A model generated the notes under the pieces. It saw nothing but the letters and a program-made list of their open reading frames with translations, did no database searches and was not told where the DNA came from. A DNA stretch of 64,000 bases from an uncultured Dehalococcoidia bacterium. GTDB taxonomy: Bacteria; Chloroflexota; Dehalococcoidia; Lucifugimonadales; CATQGZ01. The position numbers and the translations under genes were made by a program. Location of the stretch: assembly GCA_958295685.1 (NCBI GenBank), contig OY282365.1:372001-436000 (forward strand). Direction: 5' to 3'. Below, piece after piece: positions 33,245 to 43,792 of this stretch. Position 1 is the first letter of the stretch. Each line of letters starts with the position of its first letter.

Positions 33245-34636
33245 CTATTTGCCTCCTGTGCGTGGGGTTTTGCCGGTCAGGCACGCCCTCACGGCCTCGG
33301 AGACCGTGCCGACCTGGCGCGCGTCCAGGCTTTGCGGCAGGTCTCCGAGGCTGCGGTCGTCCACTGGAAGCAGGCACTTCCCCAGACCCAGACGGGCGGC
33401 TTCGGCGATGCGTCTGCCGAGCTGGGGCACGCCGCGGACCTCTCCGCCCAGTCCCAATTCGCCGACCGCGGCGAGGTCGGGGGCGAGGGGGATGCTCCTG
33501 AAACTGGACGTGATGGCGAGCGCGACCGCAAGGTCGGCCGCCGGCTCGCTGACTTTCAGGCCGCCCGTCACGTTGACGACGACGTCTTGATTGGCCAGCG
33601 GTATGCCGGCGCGCCTGCTCAGCACGGCGCATATGAGTAGGAGCCGGGTCAGGTCTGTTCCGGTGGCGACTCGCCTGGGCGCTGGCAGCGACGACGGCGT
33701 GGTGAGAGCCTGCACTTCAACGAGGATCGGTCTGCTTCCCTCTATGACCGCCGTGATGGCTGAGCCGACCGACCCGGCCCTGCGGTCTGACAGCAGAGTC
33801 CGGGAGGGGTCCGTCACGTCGACGAGTCCGCGCTGGGTCATTTCGAAGACCCCGATCTCGTTGGTGGAGCCGAAGCGGTTCTTGACGGTTCGGAGAAGCC
33901 TCCACGAGCTGATTGGGTCGCCCTCCATGTGGAGCACGACGTCGACCATGTGCTCCAGTATCCTGGGCCCCGCGATGTCGCCGCCTTTGGTGACGTGGCC
34001 GCTCAGCACGACGGGCGTCTCGGTCGACTTGGCCCATTCCATCAGCCGGCGCCCGCATTCGCGCACCTGCGAGGCGGTGCCGGCCCCTGATGAAACCGAG
34101 TCGTCGTATACCGTCTGTATGGAGTCCACCAGCGCGGCTGCCGGCCTTCTGTTGTTCAGGTGATCCAGTATCGAGTCCACCTGTGTCTCCGTGGTCAGGA
34201 AGAGGCCGCGCCCCTGTATTCCGAGTCTGTCGGCGCGCATCTTCACCTGCGCCGCCGACTCTTCCCCCGAGACGTAGAACGCTTCTCCGGCCGAGCCTGC
34301 GATATCGGCGGCAAGCCTGAGCAGGACGGTCGACTTGCCGATGCCCGGGTCGCCGGCGATCAGGACGGCTGAGCCTGGAACCAGTCCGCCGCCCAGCGTC
34401 CTGTCGACCTCTGCCGACGAGGTAGGGATGCGCGGCCGGTCGGCGGTCGATACGTCGGTCAGTTCTCTGACGGCGTCTCCGGCGGTTCCGATCCAGCCGG
34501 GTCTGTGGGCGCGTCCTCTGTGGACCTCGGCGAGCGAGTTCCACTGACCGCAGGCGGGGCACCGCCCTTCCCACTTCGGCGTTTCGGCGCCGCAGATGCC
34601 GCAGGCGAAGACGACCCTGCTCTTTTCGGCGGACAT
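33245..34636 (-). CDS. radA: DNA repair protein RadA
   Basis: A 463-residue RadA (Sms). Its parts are the N-terminal zinc finger CGICG...CPACGQW (12-32), the RecA-like core with Walker A GDPGIGKST near 92-100, the RadA-specific KNRFGSTNEIGVF, and a C-terminal Lon-like domain (VVVNVTGGLKV, ADLAVALAI). It is a helicase for branch migration in homologous recombination. The stop is one base from the larC CTG start, and clpC lies 60 bases upstream in the same direction. Confidence 0.96.
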   Translation of the reverse strand: MSAEKSRVVFACGICGAETPKWEGRCPACGQWNSLAEVHRGRAHRPGWIGTAGDAVRELTDVSTADRPRIPTSSAEVDRTLGGGLVPGSAVLIAGDPGIGKSTVLLRLAADIAGSAGEAFYVSGEESAAQVKMRADRLGIQGRGLFLTTETQVDSILDHLNNRRPAAALVDSIQTVYDDSVSSGAGTASQVRECGRRLMEWAKSTETPVVLSGHVTKGGDIAGPRILEHMVDVVLHMEGDPISSWRLLRTVKNRFGSTNEIGVFEMTQRGLVDVTDPSRTLLSDRRAGSVGSAITAVIEGSRPILVEVQALTTPSSLPAPRRVATGTDLTRLLLICAVLSRRAGIPLANQDVVVNVTGGLKVSEPAADLAVALAITSSFRSIPLAPDLAAVGELGLGGEVRGVPQLGRRIAEAARLGLGKCLLPVDDRSLGDLPQSLDARQVGTVSEAVRACLTGKTPRTGGK

Positions 34637-34696
34637 GGCCTTCCAACCTACCGGCGGAGCGCGCGGAGTAGGGGCGGGGATGGGATGCGGGTCGAG

Positions 34697-37147
<2,451 letters not shown>

Positions 37148-37246
37148 GTGTCAAGTCTCCTGTGGCGTTCGTTGTCTGTGGTAGCGCGGGACTTTGGTTG
37201 TGGTCCGTACTCGTGCTATGTGCTTTCGGTCTCCGTGTCCCGATAC

Positions 37247-38527
37247 CTAAGAGTAGTCAGGATTGTAAGGGTCCTGGCTGCTCTGAAAGAAGCCGCCCTC
37301 TTCTTTCGCCTGCTTCAGGCTGAGCCCTAGGCGCCGGCGTTCCGGTTCGATCCTGAGTATCTTGACCCGTATGGGTTCGCCTTCGCTCACGGCTTCTTTG
37401 GGATGGCCGATCATTCTTTCGCTCAACTCCGATATGTGGATCAGGCCCTCGATGGCTCCTTCGATGCGCGCGAACGCGCCGAAGTTGGTCAGCTTGGTCA
37501 CGGTGGCATCCACGACGTCGTCTACGTGGTAGCGCTCATTGATCGTGTCCCAGGGTTCGGGCTGCAGGCGCCTGAGGCTGAGCGCGATTCGTTTGTTCTC
37601 CGCGTCGACGCGGAGAACGTATACGTTCAGTTCGTCTCCGACCTTCACGACCTCGCCGGGCGAATCGACCTGTCCCCATGAGAGCTCGGAGATGTGGATG
37701 AGGCCGTCAGCGCCGCCGAGGTCTACGAACGCTCCGAAGTTGCTGATCCCGGTTACCCTTCCGCTGCGGACCTCTCCTTCCCGCAGCTCTTGGATCAGCC
37801 GAGCCTTCTGAGCGTCCCGCCGCTCCTGTACTGCCTGCCGCTCGGAGAATATCGCCCTGTTCCGGCTTCTGTTGACTTCGAGGACCCTCAGGTCTATCTC
37901 TTTGCCGACGTATTCCTCGCGGGGGTCCACGTCGGGGGTGGCGGGCGTCTGGTCATCGCGCGCCTGCCCTGCGTCGGCCTCACCTGCGTCGGCCTCACCT
38001 GATTCCTCTGCCAGCGGTTCCTTCGGGTCAGGGGGCTGCTGGTCGGGCTTTCGAGTATCCCTGAAGTGGGCCCTCGGGACGCTCGCAAGCTGTGAGATGG
38101 GAACGAACCCCTGGACGTTCTCGGCCTCTACGATCGCGCCGCCCCTGTTGAAGCCGAGTATCGTGCCCTTGGCAATCGTGCCCTTCTCCATGGCCACCTC
38201 GAGGACACGCCAGCCGTGCTCTCCCGCGGCCCGGTCGATGGACAGGATCGCGCCTTCATCTCCGGTTTCGGGTCGCACGACGAGGGTGACGATCTCGTCG
38301 CCCACTGACAGACGCCCACGCGCGGCAGAGTCCAGGGTTTTCATCTCGCCTGGCGGCACGACGCCCTCGGACTTGGCGCCAACGTTCACCAGTATCCCAT
38401 CCGCGTCCGCGCGCATTACGACCCCTTCCACCATGTCGCCTCTCTTCAGAGGCTTCATAGGCTTTATCGAGTCGAGCAGCTCCCCCATTTCGGAGGACGG
38501 GCCGCTTTCCTGCCCCATGGAGTTCAT
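37247..38527 (-). CDS. rpsA: S1 RNA-binding domain protein, ribosomal protein S1 homologue
   Basis: A 426-residue protein with four S1 domains, at about 27-100, 110-235, 250-320 and 338-410; repeated FGAFVDLGGADGLIHISEL and FGAFARIEGAIEGLIHISEL mark the last two. The second domain is interrupted by an acidic Asp/Glu/Pro/Ala-rich insert (about 165-205). It is shorter than the six-domain S1 of Proteobacteria, as usual in Gram-positive-type lineages. It binds mRNA at the 30S subunit. A near-perfect promoter precedes it. Confidence 0.9.
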   Translation of the reverse strand: MNSMGQESGPSSEMGELLDSIKPMKPLKRGDMVEGVVMRADADGILVNVGAKSEGVVPPGEMKTLDSAARGRLSVGDEIVTLVVRPETGDEGAILSIDRAAGEHGWRVLEVAMEKGTIAKGTILGFNRGGAIVEAENVQGFVPISQLASVPRAHFRDTRKPDQQPPDPKEPLAEESGEADAGEADAGQARDDQTPATPDVDPREEYVGKEIDLRVLEVNRSRNRAIFSERQAVQERRDAQKARLIQELREGEVRSGRVTGISNFGAFVDLGGADGLIHISELSWGQVDSPGEVVKVGDELNVYVLRVDAENKRIALSLRRLQPEPWDTINERYHVDDVVDATVTKLTNFGAFARIEGAIEGLIHISELSERMIGHPKEAVSEGEPIRVKILRIEPERRRLGLSLKQAKEEGGFFQSSQDPYNPDYS

Positions 38528-38571
38528 ACTAGAGAATCATCAGAGTTGGGTCAGAGTTGGGATGGAGCTTC

Positions 38572-38601
38572 ATTATAGACACTATCGGCGCGGGATGTAA
38601 A
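38572..38601 (-). promoter_or_regulatory. rpsA promoter
   Basis: TTTACA and a perfect TATAAT, 18 bases apart on the minus strand, lie 45 bases before the rpsA start. The leader contains the tandem repeat CCCAACTCTGA twice. Confidence 0.7.
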
Positions 38602-38682
38602 GATTAAATGCGCCCTGTACCTGTGCAGTCTTCACGCCATCATTCCCGCTAAGGGCCGGAACCGCCAGCGAAGCGGTCCGTC

Positions 38683-38702
38683 GAAAGAGCCGCGAGACGC
38701 GG
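38683..38702 (-). terminator. Possible 5S rRNA terminator
   Basis: On the minus strand, about 27 bases after the 5S 3' end, the stem CCGCG-TCT-CGCGG is followed by CTCTTTC. The T-tract is short, so termination strength is uncertain. Confidence 0.4.
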
Positions 38703-38728
38703 AGGCGGGGTCGGGAGTGAGCGCGCAA

Positions 38729-38850
38729 CCCCCTGGCAGTGACCTATTTTCCCACTCCGTCGCCAGAGCAGTATCGTCAGCGCTGAGACGTTTCACTACC
38801 GTGTTCGGAATGGGAACGGGTGGGCCCGCCTCGCCAAGACCACCAGGGGG
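38729..38850 (-). rRNA. rrf: 5S ribosomal RNA
   Basis: The minus strand carries the 5S plan: a 5' end CCTGGTGGTCTTGGCGAGG, the conserved CCCGTTCCCATTCCGAACAC, then GAAACGTCTCAGCGC, and a 3' end CACTGCCAGGGGG pairing with the 5' end in helix I. The length is about 118-122 nt. No 16S or 23S gene is in the window. It has its own promoter, and rpsA follows on the same strand after about 200 bases. Confidence 0.95.
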
Positions 38851-38909
38851 GATGGCGTTACGTTTGAAAGCAGCCCGGCCGCTATTGCGACGGACGGGGC
38901 GCATCAATA

Positions 38910-38938
38910 AATATATCCGCCTGGGGTCTGGCTGTCAA
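38910..38938 (-). promoter_or_regulatory. 5S rRNA promoter
   Basis: A perfect TTGACA (38933-38938) and TATATT (38910-38915) 17 bases apart lie about 60 bases before the mature 5S 5' end on the minus strand. This explains transcription of a solitary 5S gene. Confidence 0.75.
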
Positions 38939-38951
38939 CAGCCGCCGCAGG

Positions 38952-39147
38952 TGATTTTTTTGCCGGAAGTGTCAGATTTTCGGGCATTTCGTAGCTGAGA
39001 GGGCCGATTTTGGCTGACACTATCTGACACTCGTCTGACACTTATCTGACACTATCTGACAGTCGCTTCGGGAGTCTTGCGGGCTGATTGTGGAGAGAGG
39101 CGGCTGTGTCATGGGCATACTCTAGCACAGCGGTTCGGTGGTGTCAA
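38952..39147 (-). promoter_or_regulatory. Promoter-iteron element, copy C
   Basis: On the minus strand: TTGACA (39142-39147), a 17-base spacer, TAGAGT (39119-39124), an ATG seven bases after the -10, then five GTGTCAGAT-type units at 10-11 base spacing, the core CAAAATCGGCCCTCTCAGC followed by TACGAAATG, the inverted unit ATCTGACACT (38968-38977) and CCGGCAAAAAAA. It is immediately upstream of the 5S promoter and points at it. R1 repeats abut the -35 side. Confidence 0.75.
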
Positions 39148-39458
39148 TTGTCTGAATCAGGATTCTCAGGATTGGAGGATTAGCAGGATTGGGAGGCGCG
39201 GGCGATTCAGGGGTGCCCCTACACGTTGGGACGGCTGTCGGTCACGGGGGATTGTCTGAATCAGGATTCTCAGGATTGGAGGATTAGCAGGATTGGGAGG
39301 CGCGGGCGATTCAGGAGTGCCCCTACACGTTGGGGCGGCTGTCGGTCACGGGGGATTGTCTGAATCAGGATTTGCAGGATTAGGGGATTAGCAGGATTGG
39401 GAGGCGCGGGCGATTCAGGGGCGCCCCTACACGTTGGGGCGGCTGTCGATCTGGGGCG
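39147..39458 (-). repeat. Three-unit 104-bp tandem array containing R1
   Basis: Units begin at 39147, 39251 and 39355. Each has R1 (inverted relative to 22009 and 25558), then GGGAGGCGCGGGCGATTCAG, a GGGGTGCCCCTACACGTTGG segment and CGGCTGTCGGTCACGGGGG. Units 1 and 2 are nearly identical; unit 3 differs at the R1 start (GGATTTGCAGG) and at the end. The tract has no coding potential. Confidence 0.88.
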
Positions 39459-39541
39459 CGCTGATGACATCATAATGGCGCGGAGAGGCTGAACGACGGA
39501 CGCGGTTGACCCTCCGGGAACGCTGTTGCTACACTCGCGTC

Positions 39542-40255
39542 ATGGATGTATCGGCTATAGGGGCGCTCACGTTCGACGTTTTCGGCACAGTGGTGGACTG
39601 GCGCGCCACGATCATCCGCGAGGGCCGCAGGCTCGGCGCCGAGAAGGGCATACGCGCGGACTGGGCGGCGTTTGCCGATGCCTGGCGGGGTGGGTATGAG
39701 CCCGCGATGCGGAGCGTGCGTACCGGCGAGCGGCCCTGGGCGAAGATCGACGTTCTCCACAGGGAGATACTCGACGGGCTGTTGGACAGGTTCGGACTCT
39801 CGGGTCTGACCGAGGATGAGAGGGACCACCTGAACAGGGTGTGGCACCGCCTGGACCCCTGGCCCGAGGCGGTGGAGGGAATCGGCCGCCTGCGGCGCCG
39901 GTTCGCGGCGGCCGCTCTGTCCAATGGCAACATGGCTCTGCTCACCAACATGGCGAGGAACGCGGGCATCCCTTGGGACTGCATCCTTTCGTCCGAGTTG
40001 GCGAGGCAGTACAAGCCCGACCCGTCGGTCTACCTGACCGCCGCAGACCTTCTCGGACTCCCCACGGACCGGGTGATGATGGTCGCCGCGCACGTCCACG
40101 ACCTGAACGGCGCGAAGGCGGTCGGGATGAGGACGGCCTTCGTTCACAGGCCGCTGGAGTTTGGCTCGAACCGTTCTCCGGAGACTCCGCCCGCCGGGGC
40201 TTTCGACGTCTGGGCCACCGACTTTCTGGATCTGGCGGCTCAGCTTGGCGCGTAA
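39542..40255 (+). CDS. HAD-family hydrolase, type II haloacid dehalogenase-like
   Basis: A 237-residue HAD protein. Motif I is LTFDVFGTVVDW with the nucleophile Asp; motif II is the AALSNGNM serine region, and the motif III Lys lies in QYKPDPSVY. The end MVAAHVHDLNGAKAVGMRTA matches L-2-haloacid dehalogenases rather than phosphatases. It probably hydrolyses a small 2-halo or phosphorylated acid. The start at 39542 (MDVSAIG) sits at the motif; the upstream GTG-type extension is unlikely. Its end overlaps the next gene by 11 bases. Confidence 0.85.
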   Translation: MDVSAIGALTFDVFGTVVDWRATIIREGRRLGAEKGIRADWAAFADAWRGGYEPAMRSVRTGERPWAKIDVLHREILDGLLDRFGLSGLTEDERDHLNRVWHRLDPWPEAVEGIGRLRRRFAAAALSNGNMALLTNMARNAGIPWDCILSSELARQYKPDPSVYLTAADLLGLPTDRVMMVAAHVHDLNGAKAVGMRTAFVHRPLEFGSNRSPETPPAGAFDVWATDFLDLAAQLGA

Positions 40256-41426
40256 GCCCAACGTCCTGGTCGCGCAGGGCGGCGGGCCGACCGCGGTGTT
40301 CAATCGCAGCCTGTACGGTCTGGTGGACGAGGCGTCCCGCAGCGAGTCTCTCGGCAGTGTCCTCGGGGCGTCCTTTGGCCTGGACGGGCTGCTCGGAGGC
40401 AGGGTGATCGACCTGAGCGGCCTGCCGGGCAGCGTCTGGCGGCGAGTGGCGCGCACGCCGGGCGCGGCCCTCGGCTCCAGCCGTCGGAGGCTTCGAGTCG
40501 AGGATGCGTCCACTGTGCTGGAGGTCCTAGAGACCCAGAGCATCGGATACTGCTTCGTCATCGGCGGGAATGACTCGGCGGAGACGGGGCTCGGCATCAG
40601 CCGGGAGGCGCGTAAGGCCGGATATGACCTCCGCGTGGTCTGCGTTCCCAAGACGATCGACAACGATCTGGTGTTGACGGATCACACGCCGGGATACGGC
40701 AGCGCGGCGCGGTTCGTGGCGATGGCCGCGGCAGGGGCGGGCAGCGACGCCGAGTCGATGGGGGCCGCGGCGCCCGTGACTGTGATCGAGGTGATGGGCC
40801 GAGATTCGGGGTGGCTGGCGGCCTCGTCTGCGCTGGCAAGGATGGAGAGCCGAGACGCCCCCCACGTCATATCCGTTCCCGAGGTTCCCGTGGATGAGGA
40901 CGCGTTCGTTGCGGAGATGGAGGCTGCCTGCGTCTCCCATGGTTTTGCCGTGGCGGTGGTTGCGGAGAACGCGCGGGGCGTCGACGGTCCGCTGGGGGGT
41001 CAGACCGAACCCTGGCACGTGGACGACTTCGGCCACCGGTATTTCGACGGGCCGGGCCGATACCTGGCCGGTCTGGTGGGGCGCCGCCTCGGAGTCAGGG
41101 CGCGGCACGAGAAGCCGGGCACCATCCAGCGCTCGATGGCCGCCGCCGTATCGGGGACGGACGCCGAGGAGGCGGATATGGCGGGCCGGGCGGCAGTCCG
41201 CGCCGCTCTGGAGGGCCATAGCGAGGTTATGGTGACCCTGGCGCGCGAGCCTGGGGAGCGGTACGTCTGCACGACGGGCCTGGCGCCGCTGGCCGAGGTT
41301 GCCGGGCGAGTGAGGCCGATGCCGAGCCGCTACCTGAGCGGCGGATTCGCCGTCACCGACGCGTTCGTCGAGTACGCAAGGCCCCTGATAGGGGCGCCCC
41401 TGCCCAGGTTCGGACGGCTCCGCTGA
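40245..41426 (+). CDS. 6-phosphofructokinase family, probably PPi-type
   Basis: A 393-residue phosphofructokinase. NVLVAQGGGPTAVFNRS is the N-terminal nucleotide or PPi loop, PKTIDNDL holds the catalytic Asp pair, VIEVMGRDSGWLA binds the sugar phosphate, and HEKPGTIQRS follows. The phosphate-donor motif reads VIGGNDSAETG, not the GGDGS of ATP enzymes; Asp at the Gly position points to pyrophosphate use, while Asn replaces the usual first Asp. Translation appears to begin at TTG 40245 inside the dehalogenase gene, the only start that keeps the N-terminal motif. Confidence 0.85.
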   Translation: MARKPNVLVAQGGGPTAVFNRSLYGLVDEASRSESLGSVLGASFGLDGLLGGRVIDLSGLPGSVWRRVARTPGAALGSSRRRLRVEDASTVLEVLETQSIGYCFVIGGNDSAETGLGISREARKAGYDLRVVCVPKTIDNDLVLTDHTPGYGSAARFVAMAAAGAGSDAESMGAAAPVTVIEVMGRDSGWLAASSALARMESRDAPHVISVPEVPVDEDAFVAEMEAACVSHGFAVAVVAENARGVDGPLGGQTEPWHVDDFGHRYFDGPGRYLAGLVGRRLGVRARHEKPGTIQRSMAAAVSGTDAEEADMAGRAAVRAALEGHSEVMVTLAREPGERYVCTTGLAPLAEVAGRVRPMPSRYLSGGFAVTDAFVEYARPLIGAPLPRFGRLR

Positions 41427-41447
41427 ACGGCGGGGGAGGCTTCGTCC

Positions 41448-42476
41448 ATGAGATTCGGTTGGTCCAACTCGCTGCTTCTGGTCTTCGTAGCGGTCGAGGC
41501 CGTGACGGGGCTCTTCTCCCTCACGGCGGGCGGCGCGCCTGACGCCGCGGCCTTCATCATCGTCCATAGAATCGCGGGGTACGGCATACTGGTCGTTCTG
41601 GCCTGGAAGCTCAGGCTGGTCTTCTCTTCACTGAAGTTTCCCAGGTCGAGAGCGCCCCGGTACGCGTCCATCGTACTCATGGTGACGCTGCTGGCGGCGC
41701 TCGGAACCGGGTTCGCCTGGTCGCTGGCGGGACCGTACAGCTTCGCCTGGTTCAGCGGTGTCAGCTGGCACATCAACTTGGGCGTCCTGCTGCTCCCGGT
41801 TCTCGTGTGGCACGCGATATACCAGACGCGCGGGTTTCCTCTGTCGTTCTGGGCCGACCGGCGCTCGTTTCTGAGGCTGACAGGCGTAACGATTGCGGGG
41901 CTGGCGGCCTGGCAGCTTGCGGAGTTGGGCTCGCGTCTGGTCAGGGCGGACGCTTCGGACAGGCGCTTCACCGGCTCCTACGAGGCGAGGAGCTTCTCGG
42001 GAAACGACTTCCCGCTCACGTCGTGGCTGAATGACAGGCCGGGGCGGGTGGACCCCGACGGCTGGAGACTGGAGGTGTCCGGCGCCGTGTCCCGGAGGCT
42101 GTTACTGTCGTATGAGGAGATGGGCGGCGAGTCCGAAACGACCGCTACGCTGGATTGCACAGGAGGCTGGTACTCGACGCAGGTCTGGACGGGGACGTCC
42201 GTGGCGGAGCTTCTCGCGCGGGCGGGCGTGCTTGACTCCGCGGCCAGCGTGACCTTCACGTCGGTCACCGGGTACTACAGGCGCTTCTCGCTCGACGAGG
42301 CAAGCGGCTATCTGCTTGCCGCCAGGGTGGGTGGCGAGAGGCTGTCCCACGGCCACGGCTTCCCGGTCCGCCTGGTGGCTCCGGGAAAGCGCGGATTCGA
42401 GTGGGTCAAGTGGATCGACCGCATCGAGGTCAACGAGACGTCCAAGTGGCTGCAGCCGCCCCTGCCGATCCAGTAG
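41448..42476 (+). CDS. Membrane cytochrome-b-like domain fused to a sulfite-oxidase-fold molybdopterin domain
   Basis: A 342-residue fusion. Residues 1-130 hold four membrane segments with His 40, 108 and 122, which could ligate heme as in YedZ/DUF4405-type cytochromes. Residues 165-340 form the sulfite-oxidase (YedY/MsrP) molybdopterin fold: FPLTSWLND, GWRLEVSGAV, and the Mo-ligand Cys 237 in LDCTGGWYSTQVW, then LSHGHGFPVRLVAPG and GFEWVKWI. Electrons may pass from the quinone pool to an extracytoplasmic Mo site, as in the two-protein MsrPQ system (inference). It would depend on the Mo-cofactor genes at 16-20 kb. Confidence 0.82.
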   Translation: MRFGWSNSLLLVFVAVEAVTGLFSLTAGGAPDAAAFIIVHRIAGYGILVVLAWKLRLVFSSLKFPRSRAPRYASIVLMVTLLAALGTGFAWSLAGPYSFAWFSGVSWHINLGVLLLPVLVWHAIYQTRGFPLSFWADRRSFLRLTGVTIAGLAAWQLAELGSRLVRADASDRRFTGSYEARSFSGNDFPLTSWLNDRPGRVDPDGWRLEVSGAVSRRLLLSYEEMGGESETTATLDCTGGWYSTQVWTGTSVAELLARAGVLDSAASVTFTSVTGYYRRFSLDEASGYLLAARVGGERLSHGHGFPVRLVAPGKRGFEWVKWIDRIEVNETSKWLQPPLPIQ

Positions 42477-42484
42477 GGGGAGAG

Positions 42485-42979
42485 CTATGGATGGTCCTCA
42501 TAAACGACTCGGCCATTCTCGCGCGCCCAGCTAATTGAGAATCCGACGTGAGATATTGTGTTACTACTTCTATTCAACTGGCGCTCTGCCTCAACTACTG
42601 CAACTCTCGGATCAAGTTCGTAAATTGTCTTGCATCTGGTCTGGTTGTTTGCGTAGAAGACGGCGAGATACAATTTGGCGTTCCTCGTTATTCTCACCAG
42701 AGACTCCGCGCGCTTACTGGCGGGTTCCTTGAACATCCTGTCGATCTGACCGCTTCCGCCTTCTTTGCAGGATAGGTACTCATACTTTTCATTTGGATCA
42801 CTGTAGGCATGAGCATCCGCATCACGTTTGGAATGGATCAACACATGTCCGAGTATATCTGCAATGATCATCTCCTTGATCAGACCTGGCTGGAGCAGGT
42901 TGTTGATTCCTACTGATCTAGCCAGGATGCCGGCTTTGAGCACCAAGTCGATAATCCTGCGGTAAGTGCCGCTCGCCAC
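42485..42979 (-). CDS. Putative restriction endonuclease, partner of the downstream-numbered methylase
   Basis: A 164-residue protein I place mainly by context: it starts (GTG 42979) two bases after a DNA methylase stop on the same strand. The DPNEKYEYLSCKEGG segment (residues about 62-76) is a plausible D...E-x-x-x-K nuclease core. The rest (GLIKEMIIADILGHVL; RITRNAKLYLAVFYAN) is compatible with small type II enzymes. GC is distinctly lower than in neighbours, as for the methylase. The true start is uncertain because no well-spaced ribosome-binding site is seen. Confidence 0.58.
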   Translation of the reverse strand: MASGTYRRIIDLVLKAGILARSVGINNLLQPGLIKEMIIADILGHVLIHSKRDADAHAYSDPNEKYEYLSCKEGGSGQIDRMFKEPASKRAESLVRITRNAKLYLAVFYANNQTRCKTIYELDPRVAVVEAERQLNRSSNTISHVGFSISWARENGRVVYEDHP

Positions 42980-42981
42980 TC

Positions 42982-43776
42982 CTACAACAGCCTCTCGGTT
43001 GCATCACGTCCCACATCTACTAGTCTTGCGTTTGCCGCCTCGACAAAAGCCTTGTCTTTCTCGATTCCTATGAAGCGTCTCCCCAATCTTCGACATACGA
43101 CTGGACATGTGCCGACACCTGCAAATGGGTCGAGAACCAAGTCTCTTTCGACTGAGCTTGCCTTCACTAGCCGCTCAATGAGCTTTTCCGGTTTCTGGAT
43201 AGTGTTGAGGGCTTCTCTGCTGGCTAATTCCTTCGACTTGTATGTTAGTTGCTTTATGTCTCCCCAGACGTCTCCTGGGTTCTTCCCTCTTTCGTTGAAC
43301 TTAGTTTTGCCGAACCTTCCGTTCACAACAGACGGCACTCGCTCGCATCGCAGCCTGTGCTCCAGTTCGACAAGCTGGTCTACTCGAATCGCGTCGAGGT
43401 TGAACGTCTTGGGTCTCTTTCCTTTGACGAAATAGCATATCACGTCGTAGTTGTTGGTGTAGTTGATTCTCCCTTGAGCCAGACGGCTCGGTTGAAACCA
43501 GATGATCCTGGAACAGAGTTTGAGGAAAGGGCGATAGTCGATGAAGTCGATGCAGTCAGATTTTCCGAACATATACAGGGCCGCGCCATCCTTCATCTTG
43601 GCAGCGAATATCTCTATCAACTTCAGATTGAATGCCTGTATATCGTCGATCTTATCCCACTTGTTAGTCGTTACTCCGTACGGCCCGTCGCAAATTATGA
43701 GATCGATTGACTCGTCATCGATTTCAGGGAGTAGATCGAACGCGTCGGCATGGTAGATCCTATTGACAGCGAGCAC
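42982..43776 (-). CDS. Beta-class DNA methyltransferase (DGPYG motif)
   Basis: A 264-residue methylase of the N6-adenine/N4-cytosine beta class. The catalytic motif IV is LIICDGPYGVTTNKWD near residues 27-42 (a DPPY variant), and the AdoMet-binding motif DPFAGVGTCPVVCRRLGRR lies near the C-terminus, the beta-class order. IQKPEKLIERLVKASS precedes motif I as usual. Low GC and isolation from other local genes point to recent transfer together with the adjacent nuclease gene (restriction-modification system 2). Confidence 0.85.
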   Translation of the reverse strand: MLAVNRIYHADAFDLLPEIDDESIDLIICDGPYGVTTNKWDKIDDIQAFNLKLIEIFAAKMKDGAALYMFGKSDCIDFIDYRPFLKLCSRIIWFQPSRLAQGRINYTNNYDVICYFVKGKRPKTFNLDAIRVDQLVELEHRLRCERVPSVVNGRFGKTKFNERGKNPGDVWGDIKQLTYKSKELASREALNTIQKPEKLIERLVKASSVERDLVLDPFAGVGTCPVVCRRLGRRFIGIEKDKAFVEAANARLVDVGRDATERLL

Positions 43777-43792
43777 GCGTACCCCCCCTTCT

